NCBI GenBank assembly: GCA_013399695.1
Contig: VXAU01002347.1
Coordinates: forward strand, 1-64,000
Direction of reading: 5' to 3'
Source: Formicarius rufipectus
Lineage: Eukaryota; Chordata; Aves; Passeriformes; Formicariidae
DNA: 64,000 nt
Each line of letters opens with the position of its first letter. Positions within the stretch are counted from its first letter, which is position 1. Shown here one piece after another: positions 11,420-23,069 of this stretch. A program made the position numbers and the translations under genes. The notes beneath the pieces were generated by a model. That model ran no database searches. It was not told where the DNA came from and was given only the letters and a program-made list of their open reading frames with translations.

Positions 11420-11640
11420 AACCAGGCAGAAAATGCATTAGATGATTTAAAGGGTAGCCCTTAATGCGATTTAAAGCCTTGCAAATTGATTTTCCTTAAT
11501 GAACTTTATGTCCTGCCATCCTCTCGTTTTTCCTCTCGTACATTCAATTAGGTTATAATCAGTTATTAAGAGTTAGATAATGGGAAGGTGACATCATCCA
11601 CACGATTTTTGTGAGAGATTAATTAAAATCTAATTGCCAT
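11420..11640. promoter_or_regulatory. Candidate conserved enhancer-like island
   Basis: AT-rich but not simple sequence, with repeated TTTAAAG, several TAAT/ATTA cores (TTAATGAA, TCAATTAGG, GATTAATTAAAATC) and a TGACATCA CRE-like site. This composition resembles vertebrate conserved non-coding elements. It is an inference from motif density only. Confidence 0.25.
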
Positions 11641-11690
11641 GCAAGGCTGGAGCATCTGAGCCAAAAGGTGCCTGGGATGATTGCAAGTTA

Positions 11691-11730
11691 AGAAAAGAAA
11701 AAAAAAAAAAAAAGAGGAGGGGGGGAAAAA
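11691..11730. repeat. Purine tract with A run
   Basis: An interrupted A run followed by GAGGAGGGGGGG and an A5 run, giving an almost uninterrupted purine strand. Confidence 0.9.
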
Positions 11731-12426
11731 TCCTGGAAAACCCAAAATGGAAAAAGAAAGAACACACAGTTTGGGGAGATGTTGAGATGAGAGAGAAGCT
11801 GAGAGAGAACACGTTCCTCCTTTGGGTATGAGAGAGGTCCTTAGTGATTTCCTCATCCAAACCACACAAGAACAAACACGGGGAATCGAAGCTTTTCAGT
11901 GAAGGAGCTCAGTCCATTGTGGATGAAAAGCAAGAGCCATTCATGTTCTGCTTCCAGGTAGAAACATACATTTTAACCACAACAGTGACAGAGCATGAAG
12001 CTTTGGTGTTTTTTTTAATATTGACTTCTGACAGTGGGGAGCTCTGGGTTCCAAATACAGGTCTGATCTCCACAGAGAACACGGTCCAGCAATTCCACTC
12101 GCCCCATCTCAAAGGAGGCAAAATGCTGTTATTCTGCCAAGAAAATGGATCTGTTTCTCTGATGCAATGCAGGGTTTGTTTTTCCCTATTTCTCTTTTTC
12201 AAAAAGAGGCAAATTGTAACTATTCTGACAGCAAACTGAGGTACAGGGGGTGCCTCAACAGCCAGGAACCTCCTAGTAACAACACCCACATTGCTGCAGG
12301 AATGTTGGAGACCCTCACATTTCAGAACAACAAATAAAAAGATCCAACTTGGGAAAAATAACCAACAAAGTGCATAAGAGTTGTTCAGGTTCATTGCTGC
12401 TTTTCAAACAGCAGCTCCAAAGAGAG

Positions 12427-12888
12427 TGTGCTGGTTTAAGAGTTAAACCAGCAGGAGAAATGAATCCAACTCAGAATGGGATTGCAAGTCAGAAGAACAA
12501 GTTAATAAAAAGATCACAAAATACACTGATAGAGAAGGAAAATTCATTTGTGCCACAAAAACACCAGCTGTGCAGCCCAGCCCAGTGGGGCACGAGCAGC
12601 ATGGAGCTCACCAACCCCTGTGCTGAGCACCACGTGGGGCCCTGAGTTCAAAGTAAGAAGAAAGGAAGAAACCTGCTGGTGACAATGATGGTTGCAGTCC
12701 TGTGGCAGTCCCAATCTGGTCAATGCTCTGCTCCTCCTCTGGATCTGACGAGAGATCCCAGTCCCTAAACCCCAATTTATCTCTGCTTGGGCTCAGATGG
12801 GAACGCCCAGTCCCTCCCCCAGGGTGGGGAGTTTCACAATGGGTGATTTACTCTGTGAGCTAAACAATGGCATATTTTTGGCATCCCT
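12427..12888 (-). mobile_element. ERV LTR, family B, copy B1 (truncated)
   Basis: Matches the complete copy at 13389-14089 in inverted orientation from its terminus (TGTGCTGGTTTAAGAG on the plus strand) up to GGCATATTTTTGGCATC. The remaining ~210 bp of the LTR is absent: the flank beyond 12888 does not align. The terminus forms a perfect hairpin with arms CTGGTTTAA and TTAAACCAG. Confidence 0.85.
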
Positions 12889-13388
12889 AACCTGCAACGT
12901 GGGGGTTTCAGCATTCCACCCTTGGGAATTTGCTTATCCTCTCCTCGACTGCTCTGAAGCACCTGGAAAACTCCACTTGCAGAGCAGTTCAAGCCTTGTC
13001 AGCTGGAGGGGCCATTCCCTGTGGGCTGTCAGAGGAACAGACATGCAGGAGATATTCCCAGACTGACCACCAGGCTGTTCTACTTCCTCTACAGAAGGAA
13101 AATATCTATGTGGTAAATATTCAAGGCATGGGCCATTGGAGAGGAACTGCTGGGCTTCATATTTGTCTTTTGCTTTGCCCTCTGCTGGATGAGAACTGAG
13201 GCCTTTGTCTCCCACTCAGCCCAAACTTCGCATTCCTTCATCTGCATCTGGGTCCTGCATATTATTTATAAATATAGAGAAATAGATAAATATAATATAA
13301 ATGTAAATATAAATATAAAAGAGCATCTTCATTGTGGCGCTTCCCTTGCCCTGCTCAGCTCCAGCTGCTTCCTCTCCTCGTGCACTCC
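12889..13388. other. Non-coding spacer with AT-rich tract
   Basis: Separates the inverted LTR copies B1 and B2. It contains an AT-rich run of AAATATA-like units at about 13259-13319. No gene is recognised. Confidence 0.5.
13384..13388 (+). repeat. Target-site duplication of LTR B2 (left)
   Basis: ACTCC here is repeated at 14090-14094 directly after the LTR. A 5-bp duplication is consistent with ERVL-like elements. Confidence 0.8.
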
Positions 13389-14089
13389 TGTCCTGGTTTT
13401 AGTAGCCAGGATCACTTTGTCAGTGGGTGGGGGTGGATTCTAAACCCTCTACGGCATTTCTTCCCACGAACTGCTCACCATGGCCCATTGGCAGCTATTG
13501 TCTAAGGCACACCCAACCCCTCAGGCTACAAGATGGGTGTTTAGGAACTTCTGTGAGATAAGGAGTTCTCCTGCCTCCACACCCACCTGAGAGGTCATAT
13601 CTGCTCATGGGCCATCAGAGATGCCAAAAATATGCCATTGTTCACCTCACAGAGTAAATCACCCATTGTGGAAGTCTCCGCCCAGGGGGAAGGACTGGGC
13701 TTTCCCATCTGAGCCCAAGTGGATAGAAGCTTGGAGTTTGGGACTGGGGGCTCTCTTCGGATCCAGAGGAGGAGCAGAGCCTCAACCAGACTGAGACTGC
13801 ACCGGACTGCAACCATCATCTTCACCAGCAGGTTTGTTTCTTGTTTTCTTTTTACTTTGAACTCGGGGGGCCATGTGGTGCTCAGCACAGGGGTTGCTGA
13901 GCTCCATTCTGCTCGTGCCCCGCTGGGCTGGGCTGTACATCTGGTGGTTTGGGGTTTTCTTGTTGCACAAACGAATTTTCCTTCTGTATCAGTGTATTTT
14001 GTAATCCTTTATGAAATTGTTATTCTGACTTGCAATCCCATTCTGAGTTGTGTTCATTTCTTCTGCCGGTTTAACTCTAAACCAGTACA
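13389..14089 (+). mobile_element. Solo ERV LTR, family B, copy B2 (complete)
   Basis: 701 bp from TGTCCTGG to CCAGTACA, flanked by duplicated ACTCC. It aligns with B1, B3, B4 and the fragment at 46520. Both ends carry a short inverted repeat built on CTGGTTT/AAACCAG. There is no internal retroviral sequence beside it, so it is a solo LTR. Orientation is tentative because both ends read TGT...ACA and the poly(A) signal is not clear. Confidence 0.92.
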
Positions 14090-14094
14090 ACTCC

Positions 14095-16164
14095 CCAAAA
14101 CTGAGAGGCAGGAGCCCTTCCTGCCTTAGCTGTGCTAGTCTGTTTGCTCATGTGAGTTGTGTCCCTTCCCTTCCCAGCTCCCTGAATTGTCTGGGAAAGG
14201 AGGAAGCTCTGCACATCCCAAGGAGCTGTGCCCTGGGGCAGGGGCAGGACTGTGGCCGCCACCCACAGCTGGGGCAGTGCCACCACCATCTGTGACACCA
14301 ACAAGCCCCAAATGCCAACTGCTGGCATTCTCCCCCTCCCAGCTCCCACTGAGAGAAAAGGAGTCAGTGGAATCCAGGAGGGGAGGGAGGGGGGAATGGG
14401 GAAGCAAAGGAAAATGACTGTGGTCTCGTGATATTAACCCTTTGCAAAGAAATGCTGTGGTGGGTGGGACGCTCCTGCAGGAGCTGTGGCTCCCAGAGGG
14501 TTTCCTGATGGCTTCTCTCCTGAGAGGAGCTCAGTTGGGTACAACCCCTGCCAGGCAGACCAGAATTGCCTTTTGGGTCACCACGGTGGGATCTGCCCAC
14601 TCCTCATTCATGGGAAGATGGACCTCGTGTTCCTGCTTTCCTTTGCTTCTCTTCTGGAGCTTCAGTGACAGCAAAGCCCAGGCAGGGAACCACCTTCCCT
14701 ATCTTTGATGGCTATTCCACCCTGCAAGGCTGACACATCTTCTGGTTGAAAGGGGTGGACAAAGAACAAAATTGGCTCAAACTGAATAAAACTCCAGAAT
14801 GAAACTTTGTTCCTCCCCTCCCACCTCATCCTTTCATCTCACCTTATTTTAATAACCTCAAAGCTCTCTGTGAGCACCTGGACCACGAATAAATATAAAA
14901 ACACCAGAAATGTTACTTGATGGAGAAAGTAATTTCTAGTAAGAATGATGTTGGGTTTTGCCACAGAAAATTTGTTTCCTCATTAGATCCCCCTGCTCAC
15001 AGAAGGCTCAGCCTCAGCAAGGAAGTTTTGCCCTTTGTATTGAATCAGTCAAGGGGCTTTTTTTGGGCGGCCAAAGTGTGACTCACTCAGCAGTCCCTCA
15101 GCAGAAGATGGTGCTTCCATAAAAACCTTCCCACCTCCTCAAGACCGGCCATGGACCATCTTTGCCCTTGGGCACAGCCCTTCCTCTGCTTCTTCAGGGT
15201 CCCTCTGCCTCTCAGTTGGTTTCTCCAGCGCCGACCTCTGGTTTGCGTTCCCGACGTTTCACCTGGGGCTGTTCCAAGGCAAGGCAACCATGGTCGAGTT
15301 TTAATCAGCCTGCCAAGTCACTTGGGCCTCTTCCTGCCTAGCCAAGATTTGTTTTAGGATTTCCAGTTTTGATGGAAGCCCCAGTGGGAACGAGCGAAGC
15401 TTCTGCTGCCGTTGTAATTAATCTCAGGTTAAAGTGCTGTATGAGTTACACAGCCCCGGGAGAGACATCACTGCCTGGATTTCCAGCAGAGCACACAACT
15501 TAAGGCACTCTTTGCTTTGTGTATTTGGTTAATAGAAGCATTAGTCACTGAGCTGGAGATTTTTTAATCCTTTTTTCTTTTTTTTTTTTCTTTCCTTCTT
15601 CAAAGCTTGCTCATCTGTACAAGATGATTTTCTAACACAAGCTCTACCTGTAGAATTGGAGAAAATGTGGTGTTGTGGGAGTTTATGCACCACGGCAAAA
15701 CTTGGTGAGTTACAGCAGGAAATTCAAATGTCATCATGTTTTCCCAGCCAAGCACTTGGAGGTTTTCACTGACAGAGGTTGGGTGGGACAGTCACTCCGT
15801 ACATGAATTTCCAGGGAAACATATGGGAGAGTGAGAGGGGAATTACCACCAGTGCTTGCACATTTATCAGCAAATATCACCACAGCTTTTAACATCCTTC
15901 CCTGCTATGACTCCAGACTCCTCTCATTGTTCACACCACGGTAAGAGACAATTGGTTCCTACATGTCACTATCCCCAGCAATCCTTCCAGAGGTGTTAAA
16001 TCCCCCCAGATGTGCCACTTCCACGGAGCCTGATGAAACTGTCTTTGTTTCACTTCTAATCAGGCACTTTTGGAGTCAAAGCAAAGTGTAAAACAAATTA
16101 TCTTTGAAAGATAATTTCACTCAACTTGTAATTTATTTCATTATAAATAATAGGGACCAAAAAA
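14095..16164. other. Unique non-coding stretch
   Basis: No repeats were recognised apart from a T-rich run near 15566-15595. Open frames near 14135-14430 on both strands are GC-rich and lack domains. The segment 15390-15560 has TAATTAATC and TTAAGGCA motifs but is not distinctive. Confidence 0.45.
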
Positions 16165-16740
16165 TAATCCCAGGATGGTTTGGGTTGGAAGGGACCTCAA
16201 AGCTCATCCAGTGCCACCCCCTGCCATGGACAGGGACACTTCCCACCAGCCCAGGTTGCTCCAAGCCCCGTCCAACCTGGCCTGGGACACTCGCAGGGAT
16301 GGGGCAGCCACAGCTTCTCTGCCCACCCTGTGCCGGGGCCTGCCCACCCTCCCAGCCAGGAATTCCTTCCCAATATCCCATCCATCCTGCCCTCTGGCAC
16401 TGGGAAGCCATTCCCTTGTCCTGTCCCTCCAGCCCTTCTCAATGCTCTCTCTCCATCTCTCTTGGAGCCCCTTCAGACTCTGCAAGGCCACAGTTGGGTC
16501 CCCCCAAAGCTTCTCTTCTCCAGGCTGGACAAACCCAATTGTCCCAGCAGAGCTGCTCCATCCTCTGACCATCCTGGTGCCTCCTCTGGACTCTCTACAG
16601 CAGCTCCACATCGTCCCTCTGCTGTTCCCCAGTTCTGGAGCAGCTCTGCAGAGGGGTCTCACCGGGGTGGGGCAGAGGGGCAGAATCCCCCCCTGTCCTA
16701 CTGTGGGACCAGCCCAAGGCATGTCCAGCCTCACCCCCAC
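16165..16740 (-). mobile_element. CR1 LINE, longest copy in the window
   Basis: Minus-strand CR1 3' end running from TCCCAGGATGGTTTGGGTTG (its 3' terminus, plus-strand view) through CCCATCCATCCTGCCCTC, CCTTCAGACTCTGCAAGGCC, CTCTTCTCCAGGCTGGAC and CCCCAGTTCTGGAGCAGC to the GGGGCAGAGGGGCAGAATCC block. The extra length reaches toward the end of ORF2, but no intact coding region can be recognised. The open frames over it (up to 211 codons) are incidental. Confidence 0.9.
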
Positions 16741-18709
16741 CCAACACCCCCAAATCCTTCCCTAATCCCGCCTCGGGTAGTTCTCTGTCTGGGCAATTCT
16801 GTTTCTGCAGAGTAAGAGCAGCCAAAGATGTCCCTTTAGGGAATTCCAAGTGGAAAACTGAATTCCCAGCAGCTCTGTGGAAAAACACACTCTCTGGCCT
16901 CTGGCTTCTTCGAACACTTCTCAAACCAGAACTGGTGAAGAGGCCCCAACCTGCCACTCTGTTCTCTTCTGTATTCAAGAGCCATTTCAGGAGACGTGGT
17001 TGAGGAGAGAAAATTAATCTGCTTGTGTGACTACAGGTTCAAAGATACAAATTAAAAACTTCTGAGAATACAAACATTTCCAAAAACTGCTCAGGGAGAG
17101 AAAAAAAAACCCTCCTATGATTTATGCATTATACTTTTATTACCAGAACAGAATAATTTGTTGCCATCCTTTCTTTCCTCGTTCTTATCTCCAGCAGCTT
17201 TTCTTCTTTAATTAGACTTTCTTCTGAAATTGCTTTAAAACACAGGGAAGGGGCAAACACTGGCAACAGGGTTTGAATGGAATTTCAAGCAGTGAAATGC
17301 AGAAATAGGAGTTACTCCCCCTTTTCAAGGGCCTGTAACAAAATGCTGCTTTTCCTGCAGGTTGGTTGATGTGTGGTTTACAAAAGGAACCCAAGATCTT
17401 CACTCAGCAGTGCCAGGTCAGGGCTTAAGGATGTTAATGAGGTTAAAGAAATGGGAATATAAAACAGCTGTGGCTACATCTGAAACTTCCAAGTAGCTCC
17501 AGACACACTTAATGGCAAATCTTGGGCCCAGTGAATGGCAGTAAATCTATTTTCTTTCTAAGAAAAAAATTAAGAAGCATTAAAAGGCCATCGATCACAC
17601 TCTTCTTATCAGAGTGACAATTAAAGATGCCCCATTGCACTGTGGCACAGTTTACATCATGTTTCACACACTGAGCTAGTATCTGAGAAAGTTATTTATT
17701 TCTTCATTGCACTATTAAAATCTCACGCTAGAAATAAATTTTGTTTTACACTAGTGAGGTGATCCAAGCTTTTTCTTTCAAAACCTGTCTTTAGATTTCC
17801 TGCAAACACTCTCAGACACAAACTGCAATTTTCTATTCGAAAGCTACATTTGAATGAAGTTTTTAACTTGCAGAAATAAAGATGGGTGGAAGTTCCCAGG
17901 CTTGACCATTTCTATTACTTTACAGTAAAAGGCCCTCTTGTGAAGAATTACCTGTGTTAGACTCTGGTAGAGCTACAATTGGAACCATCACTCCATAATC
18001 TTCCTAATGACATAATTGGTTTATTTTTATTTTCATTTCTAATGTGTTTCTTCTGAAACAGGTTGCCAGAGAAAGGTATCAGTCTTTTAAAAATCCATGT
18101 TCCACATTCAGATTTTTCAAAGAGATTAGAACAGAGTATTCTTATAAATCACTGATGTCACTGAATCCTCTCTGAAATGTTTATACTCAGGGATGGCTCC
18201 ACTGAGTTTTCTCACTCCTAATTTCAAAATAAGAACTTTTGCCTTCACTGTTAATCTGTGGAATCCCCACCCTCAGAGCCAAAATGTCCCTCTTCTGAAG
18301 ACTGAACTCTGCTTAAAAGCACATGGAGAATCCTTGTTGTTTTTCCAGGCATTATCAACCCTTGTAAAAGTTTTGAATTTATCTGGAAATGCCACACAAG
18401 AACTTCACTCAGTGGGCCGACAGCACCACCAGCAGACCACGTGTGAGCATCTTGGGCTGCTTTCAGACCGTGTCTGAGCCCATCACACCCCCTGGTGAAG
18501 ACAGAGGGGCAGGCTTTGCTCAGACTGACTTTGGAATGTCACTTCTGGTGTGGTTTCAGGGCTTCACTCTGCTTTGCCAGCAACACAAACTAACAAGAAG
18601 CAGAACTCTATCTGTGGTTCCACAGGTCAGGGAGCTCCATGGGGAGGGAAGAGACGGGTCCACGGTCCAGCCCAGGGGGCCGGATTCCATCAGGACCGGG
18701 GTGTGCAGA
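16741..18709. other. Unique AT-rich non-coding stretch
   Basis: No recognised gene or mobile element. 17440-18170 is AT-rich with TATTTATTT, ATTAAAATC and TAATTGG motifs. The GC-rich last 250 bp adjoins LTR A3 without recognisable retroviral content. Confidence 0.45.
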
Positions 18710-18715
18710 GCCCTG
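18710..18715 (+). repeat. Target-site duplication of LTR A3 (left)
   Basis: GCCCTG directly precedes the LTR and recurs at 19277-19282 directly after it. Confidence 0.87.
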
Positions 18716-19276
18716 TGTTGGCACCCCCACGGTGCAGGTGCTCAGCCTGAGGGGTCAGGAGCAGTTCCCAAGGCAGAGGCCTCAGTGACAACGATGGATC
18801 TGCAGGACGACCTTGGCCAACAGTGACCTGAGAGGAGAACCTGCTGATGTTCCATGGAATGAGACACGGGAAGAGCTCTGTGAATAAAGTTAAAATTCAG
18901 ATAGAGAAGAACTGTGTGAATTCCCCAATTTTATAAAATGTATCTCAGTTGATATTTAGTTGTAGCTGTGTGTTGTTGGATAGTTTGGATGGAGTGTGTT
19001 AGTTTTAGAAATGTGCATAATTGTGTGTGAAGAGAGTTCCTTCCGGTACTTTTGAGATTTACTTTTGTGAAACATAAAGATGCAAGAATGGAAACATTGA
19101 GGAGAAGAAAAAAGCCTTTCCTGCCATTCCTGAGTAGAACTGTAACTTTTAGATGAAGAGGAATAAATTCTCATTTCTGTTTTTGATGCAGTCAGGGTGT
19201 CTCATTAACAGCTCAGACTTATGAGCCTCTTGCTGAGACACTAAAACTGTGTCTATACAAACAGTCATCAGCAACA
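18716..19276 (+). mobile_element. Solo ERV LTR, family A, copy A3
   Basis: 561 bp from TGTTGGCACC to AGCAACA with 6-bp duplicated flanks. Candidate promoter motif TTTTATAAAAT is near 18930. AATAAA occurs at 18883-18888 and at 19162-19167, the latter about 110 bp before the end as expected for an R/U5 poly(A) signal. It is very similar to copy A5 (opposite orientation), so both are relatively recent. Confidence 0.94.
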
Positions 19277-19419
19277 GCCCTGCATGGATGGAGCTGCAGC
19301 TTGGGCAGGACCTGAGCTCAGGGCAAGCCTTGAGCAGAGGTGGACAAACCCCAGCACTTCTCCCAGTTTTGTCCCAGTGTGGTCACACAGGCCTGGCTGG
19401 TTCTGTGAATGGGGGCAAC

Positions 19420-19576
19420 AGGAGCTGTGGCTGCCCCATCCCTGGGAGTGTCCAAGGGCAGGTTGGATGGGGCTTGGAGCAACCTGGGCTGGTGGAAGGT
19501 GTCCCTGCCAGTGGCAGGGGGTGGAATGGGATGGATTTAAGGTCCCTTCCAGCCCAACCCAGCCTGGGATTCTGTG
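19420..19576 (+). mobile_element. CR1 LINE, short 3' end
   Basis: Begins in GAGCTGTGGCTGCCCCATCC and continues through GGGCTTGGAGCAACCTGGGC and GTCCCTTCCAGCCC to the terminal GGGATTCTGTGATG. Confidence 0.92.
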
Positions 19577-21207
19577 ATGACTCTCTTTCTGTCCTGGGTT
19601 TGCACAATGTGCTCCTGGACCACGGTCAGATGTCCTGGGATTTGAAACAACAGGAAAGCAAAGCCAGATTGTTCCCAAAGGGCAGTGAGGCCAAAATCCC
19701 AGTTAAGATCTCTAGACAGTGCAAAACCTTTCTGGTCATCCTCTGGCAAGAGATTTGATACCAATAAATTCCTAAATATCCTCAAGACTTCAGCAGAATG
19801 AGCTATTTACCAGCAGGTGAAAGGATTTTGTGTACAAAAGATGAAAATCAAAGGGTTACCTTAATGTTACTGTTCTCTACACCAAAACAATGACAAAACC
19901 CTAATATTTCTTATCCAATCAGAGTTTGAAAATGCACTGAGATGTAGAAAAAATGGTTGTAAGGAAAAAGTAGGTGTCAGGTAGACTTGGAGCAACCTGA
20001 GTTGAATAATGGCCATCAGAGTTCCCTAAGGAAGCAACTTCCCTGCCAGGGGTGGACTGTTGCTGACTTAGACCCACAATCAGGAAAGCAGAATCCCAAA
20101 GCTTAATTTACAAGCAAACTGCACACAGCTGCTCTCTCACCACAGTCAAGCAAAGTGACTGTAACTGGGAATAAATATTTGCTCATATCACATGAATCTG
20201 GCTTATAGCTCTTCCACTGACAGTGGAAGAATAAGGGAGATTTCCCACTACTATTTGTTTGCAATTTTACTTACCCGTCATAAATTGGCTGCTGAGACCA
20301 TAAATCTCTTGCCTGATAATAATATTTTTCATGAGATACATTTTCAGAGATCTGATTCAGTGAGATATCATCCACAAACACTGCAAAGTAGGCAAAAATT
20401 AAACCCCAGCAGGCATCAGAATTGTCTGAGGGGAAACAGCAACGTGCTCAAGAAAGGCATTCACTCAGAAGCCACAGATTTCCTGATTTTTAACACTAAA
20501 ACAGCAACTATAGGTTAGTGGCTAAAAAGCTGCAGCACCTTGAAGCAAATTTCAAGTTGAATTTCCTTGGCTTTCCTTCCTCTGTCCCTTAGAGGAGAGT
20601 ATAAGGGCATGAGGAACAGGAGGAAAGGTGAGGGAAGAATTCTGAAGGAAGAATTACAAAAGCGGGTTTGCTTTGGAGACACATCACAAAAGAAGCACCT
20701 TCTCCCACTCTGTTAACACTTTTAACCCGGCCCTGCAGAACTTGAGACATGCTAAAGGAGGGCCAGGTAGAGGAAAAATAAACCTCAGAGGCTTCAGGTG
20801 TCTCTTGCTGAGAACTTACTCCAGCGAAAAGACGGAGGAAGAAGATCCCAGTGCTTTGCTCCATGACCTTGGTATGGATTCAGCTCCCAGGAACCTCCTT
20901 CCCTGCTCAGGACTGGTGTGGATGTGTGAGCAGCTCAGCCCTGGGGTCTCAGATGGCCCTGCCAGACCCCAGACTGCTCCATGAGTTTATTAAAGGAGCT
21001 GGCTGAGGAGCTGGAGGGCACTCACGTGGAATTCCCCCCTTGGCTGGGCACCAGCTCCGTCCACGGCTCAGCCACCTCAGGAGGGTGGGAAAATGGGCTG
21101 ACATGAACTGCCTGGAATTCCAGAAAGGCAATAAAGGAAAGTGCAGACTCCTGCCCTGGGGATGGGATAATCTCATCCAGCTGGAAGGAGAAGGCTCAGA
21201 AGGACAC
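19577..21207. other. Unique non-coding stretch
   Basis: No repeat or gene recognised. 19790-20340 is AT-rich. Confidence 0.45.
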
Positions 21208-21448
21208 AGATTTATGATGTGTGACAGCAGATTTATGATGTCTGATAGCAGATTTAGGATGTCTGATGATATGTGATTTATGATGTCTGATATCAGATTT
21301 ATGATGTCTGATAGCAGATTTACAATGTCTGATAGCAGATTTAGGATATCTGATATCAGATTTAGGATGTTTGATGATATCATCTCACAATGTCTGATGA
21401 TATCAGATTTAGGATGTCTGATAGCAGTTTTATGATGTCTGACAGCAG
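21208..21448. repeat. Minisatellite, ~21-bp unit
   Basis: About eleven imperfect copies of AGATTTATGATGTCTGATAGC. Units vary between ATGATGTCTGATAGC and AGGATGTCTGATATC, and some are shortened or extended by a GATAT element. The minus-strand translation is an ILNLLSD-like heptad. Confidence 0.93.
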
Positions 21449-23069
21449 GAGAAGAGCCAAGGCAGACACCCAGATCAACAGAGGTGGACACAGACTCCAT
21501 GGGAAGGGATGGGAGGGAGGAAGGTGGGGCTCCAGCTGGCTGGAACTGAAGGCCTTGAAAGCAGGAGAGGCTCTCCCAGGTCTCGGTCCATGCTGTGCTC
21601 CCTGAAGGGCTGCAGTTCCCAGGTGCCCTCCCAGATGTGCCAGCTGCTCCTCCCTAGCACATCTGCAGGGCTCTCTGTGACCACAACCTGTCATCCTGCA
21701 TCCCAAAGATGTGTCCTGTGTGTCTCCATCCCGTCCCTTGGCAACCCGAGGGAAGCCCATACAGAGACTGCCTTCAGGGAACTGTAAATGAAACAACTCA
21801 GTGAGAACCAGAGTCAAAATCTAGGAGCCTAATTAACTCTAATTAACCTTCCAGGAGAGAGTCTCCTCTCCTCTGGGCTTTTAAAATAAGCAGGAGCAGC
21901 ACACAGGTGAGTGACACTCTCCCCACCGGGCAGGAATGACTCGGTGACTGATGATTCTGAGTGACTCAGAACGAGTTTTCAGGCTGTAACTGAGTGTTTG
22001 GAAGAGCTTGAAGGAGAATGCTGAGCCTGAGCAAGGAGAATAAAATCCATTTAATCACCGGTACAACTTCCCCCCACATCTGTCCAAGTTCTGCAAAACA
22101 TTTATTTTAATTTTCCATCATCCCTTCCTGAGGAAAACCTGCCGTGCAGATTTTTGTCAGCAAGGAGATATGGCCACGTTTGAGAAGGTTTTTTTTATCA
22201 CCTTCCTCCTTTACAAGGATGGAAAAAAAAAAAGTCATTTCCACCTCCCAACCCCCCATAGCAACACCTTCAGAGTGGCCCTCCAGCAATTGCCTGTCCA
22301 CTCTGTGCAGGTCTCTTTGTCTGGAGAGCCCTGTCACACAGGGAGAGTTAATGCCTCACGCAGAGACGACCTGCGGCGCCCCCCACACGTAAATAATAGA
22401 GCGGATGAGATGTTTGTGTGAGCACAGGGACTCCTGGAGGGCACTTTAATATTTTTGTTTACGTCTAAAAGTAAATACAGGTCCTTAAACAGCCGCCTCG
22501 CCGTCCCCAGCTGTCTCTAAATATGAAAAGAAAGTGACATTTGCTTCCAAACAACTAGTAAATTATATATATATATATTTTTATATATACATAGAGTGAG
22601 AAGAGAACTCCAGCAGCTTGTGCTGTGGTGAAAACTTCTGCCAAAGTGTGGGATCACGTGGCAAATCCATGGAAAACGCTTTCCCTGCCCCAGCAACGGG
22701 GATGAGGAGCAGTGGAGTTCAGGGGGATCTTCAGGATGACCTTGACTGAGGCTTTCTCCTTGGCTTGGTTAGGGCTGCAATGTTGGACCTTGAGGTGGGG
22801 AGAGCCCAAATCCTGCAGCCCCCTGTCCCAGCTGAGACCTTGCCCGTGTCCTGAGGAGCAGAAGGAAGCGTGTCCAGAGGGGATCTGGGCAGCAGGGACC
22901 AGCCCTGGGACAACTTCCCACCCCTGCCCCAACTCCAGACCCTGAGGGACACCGAGCATCCCACTCTGCCTCCATGGGGGTCCCGGGGACCCTCCTGGTG
23001 CCCCAGAACACTCCTGGCCCTCCTCCAGTCACCCTCTGAGGGGGTGTCTCCTCAGCATGGCAACGCTTC
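21449..23069. other. Unique non-coding stretch
   Basis: Contains a short (TA)n tract at about 22563-22580 and nothing else recognised. GC-rich frames near 22650-23030 lack domains. Confidence 0.45.

Larger units (their letters stand above)
8926..12426. other. Long unique non-coding stretch
   Basis: 3.5 kb with no CR1 or LTR recognised. A TAAT-rich island lies at 11420-11640 and a purine tract at 11691-11730. Open frames up to 161 codons (10676-11161, plus; 11909-12394, minus) show no domain, repeat or splice context that would support a gene. Confidence 0.45.

Noticed and set aside
12889..13388. Missing 5' part of LTR B1
   Set aside because: The spacer was compared with the first 210 bp of B2 in reverse and does not align, so B1 is truncated and not merely diverged.
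16180..16815. Overlapping 196-211-codon plus-strand frames
   Set aside because: They lie antisense to a CR1 3' end, and similar frames recur at other CR1 tails. There is no reverse transcriptase motif.
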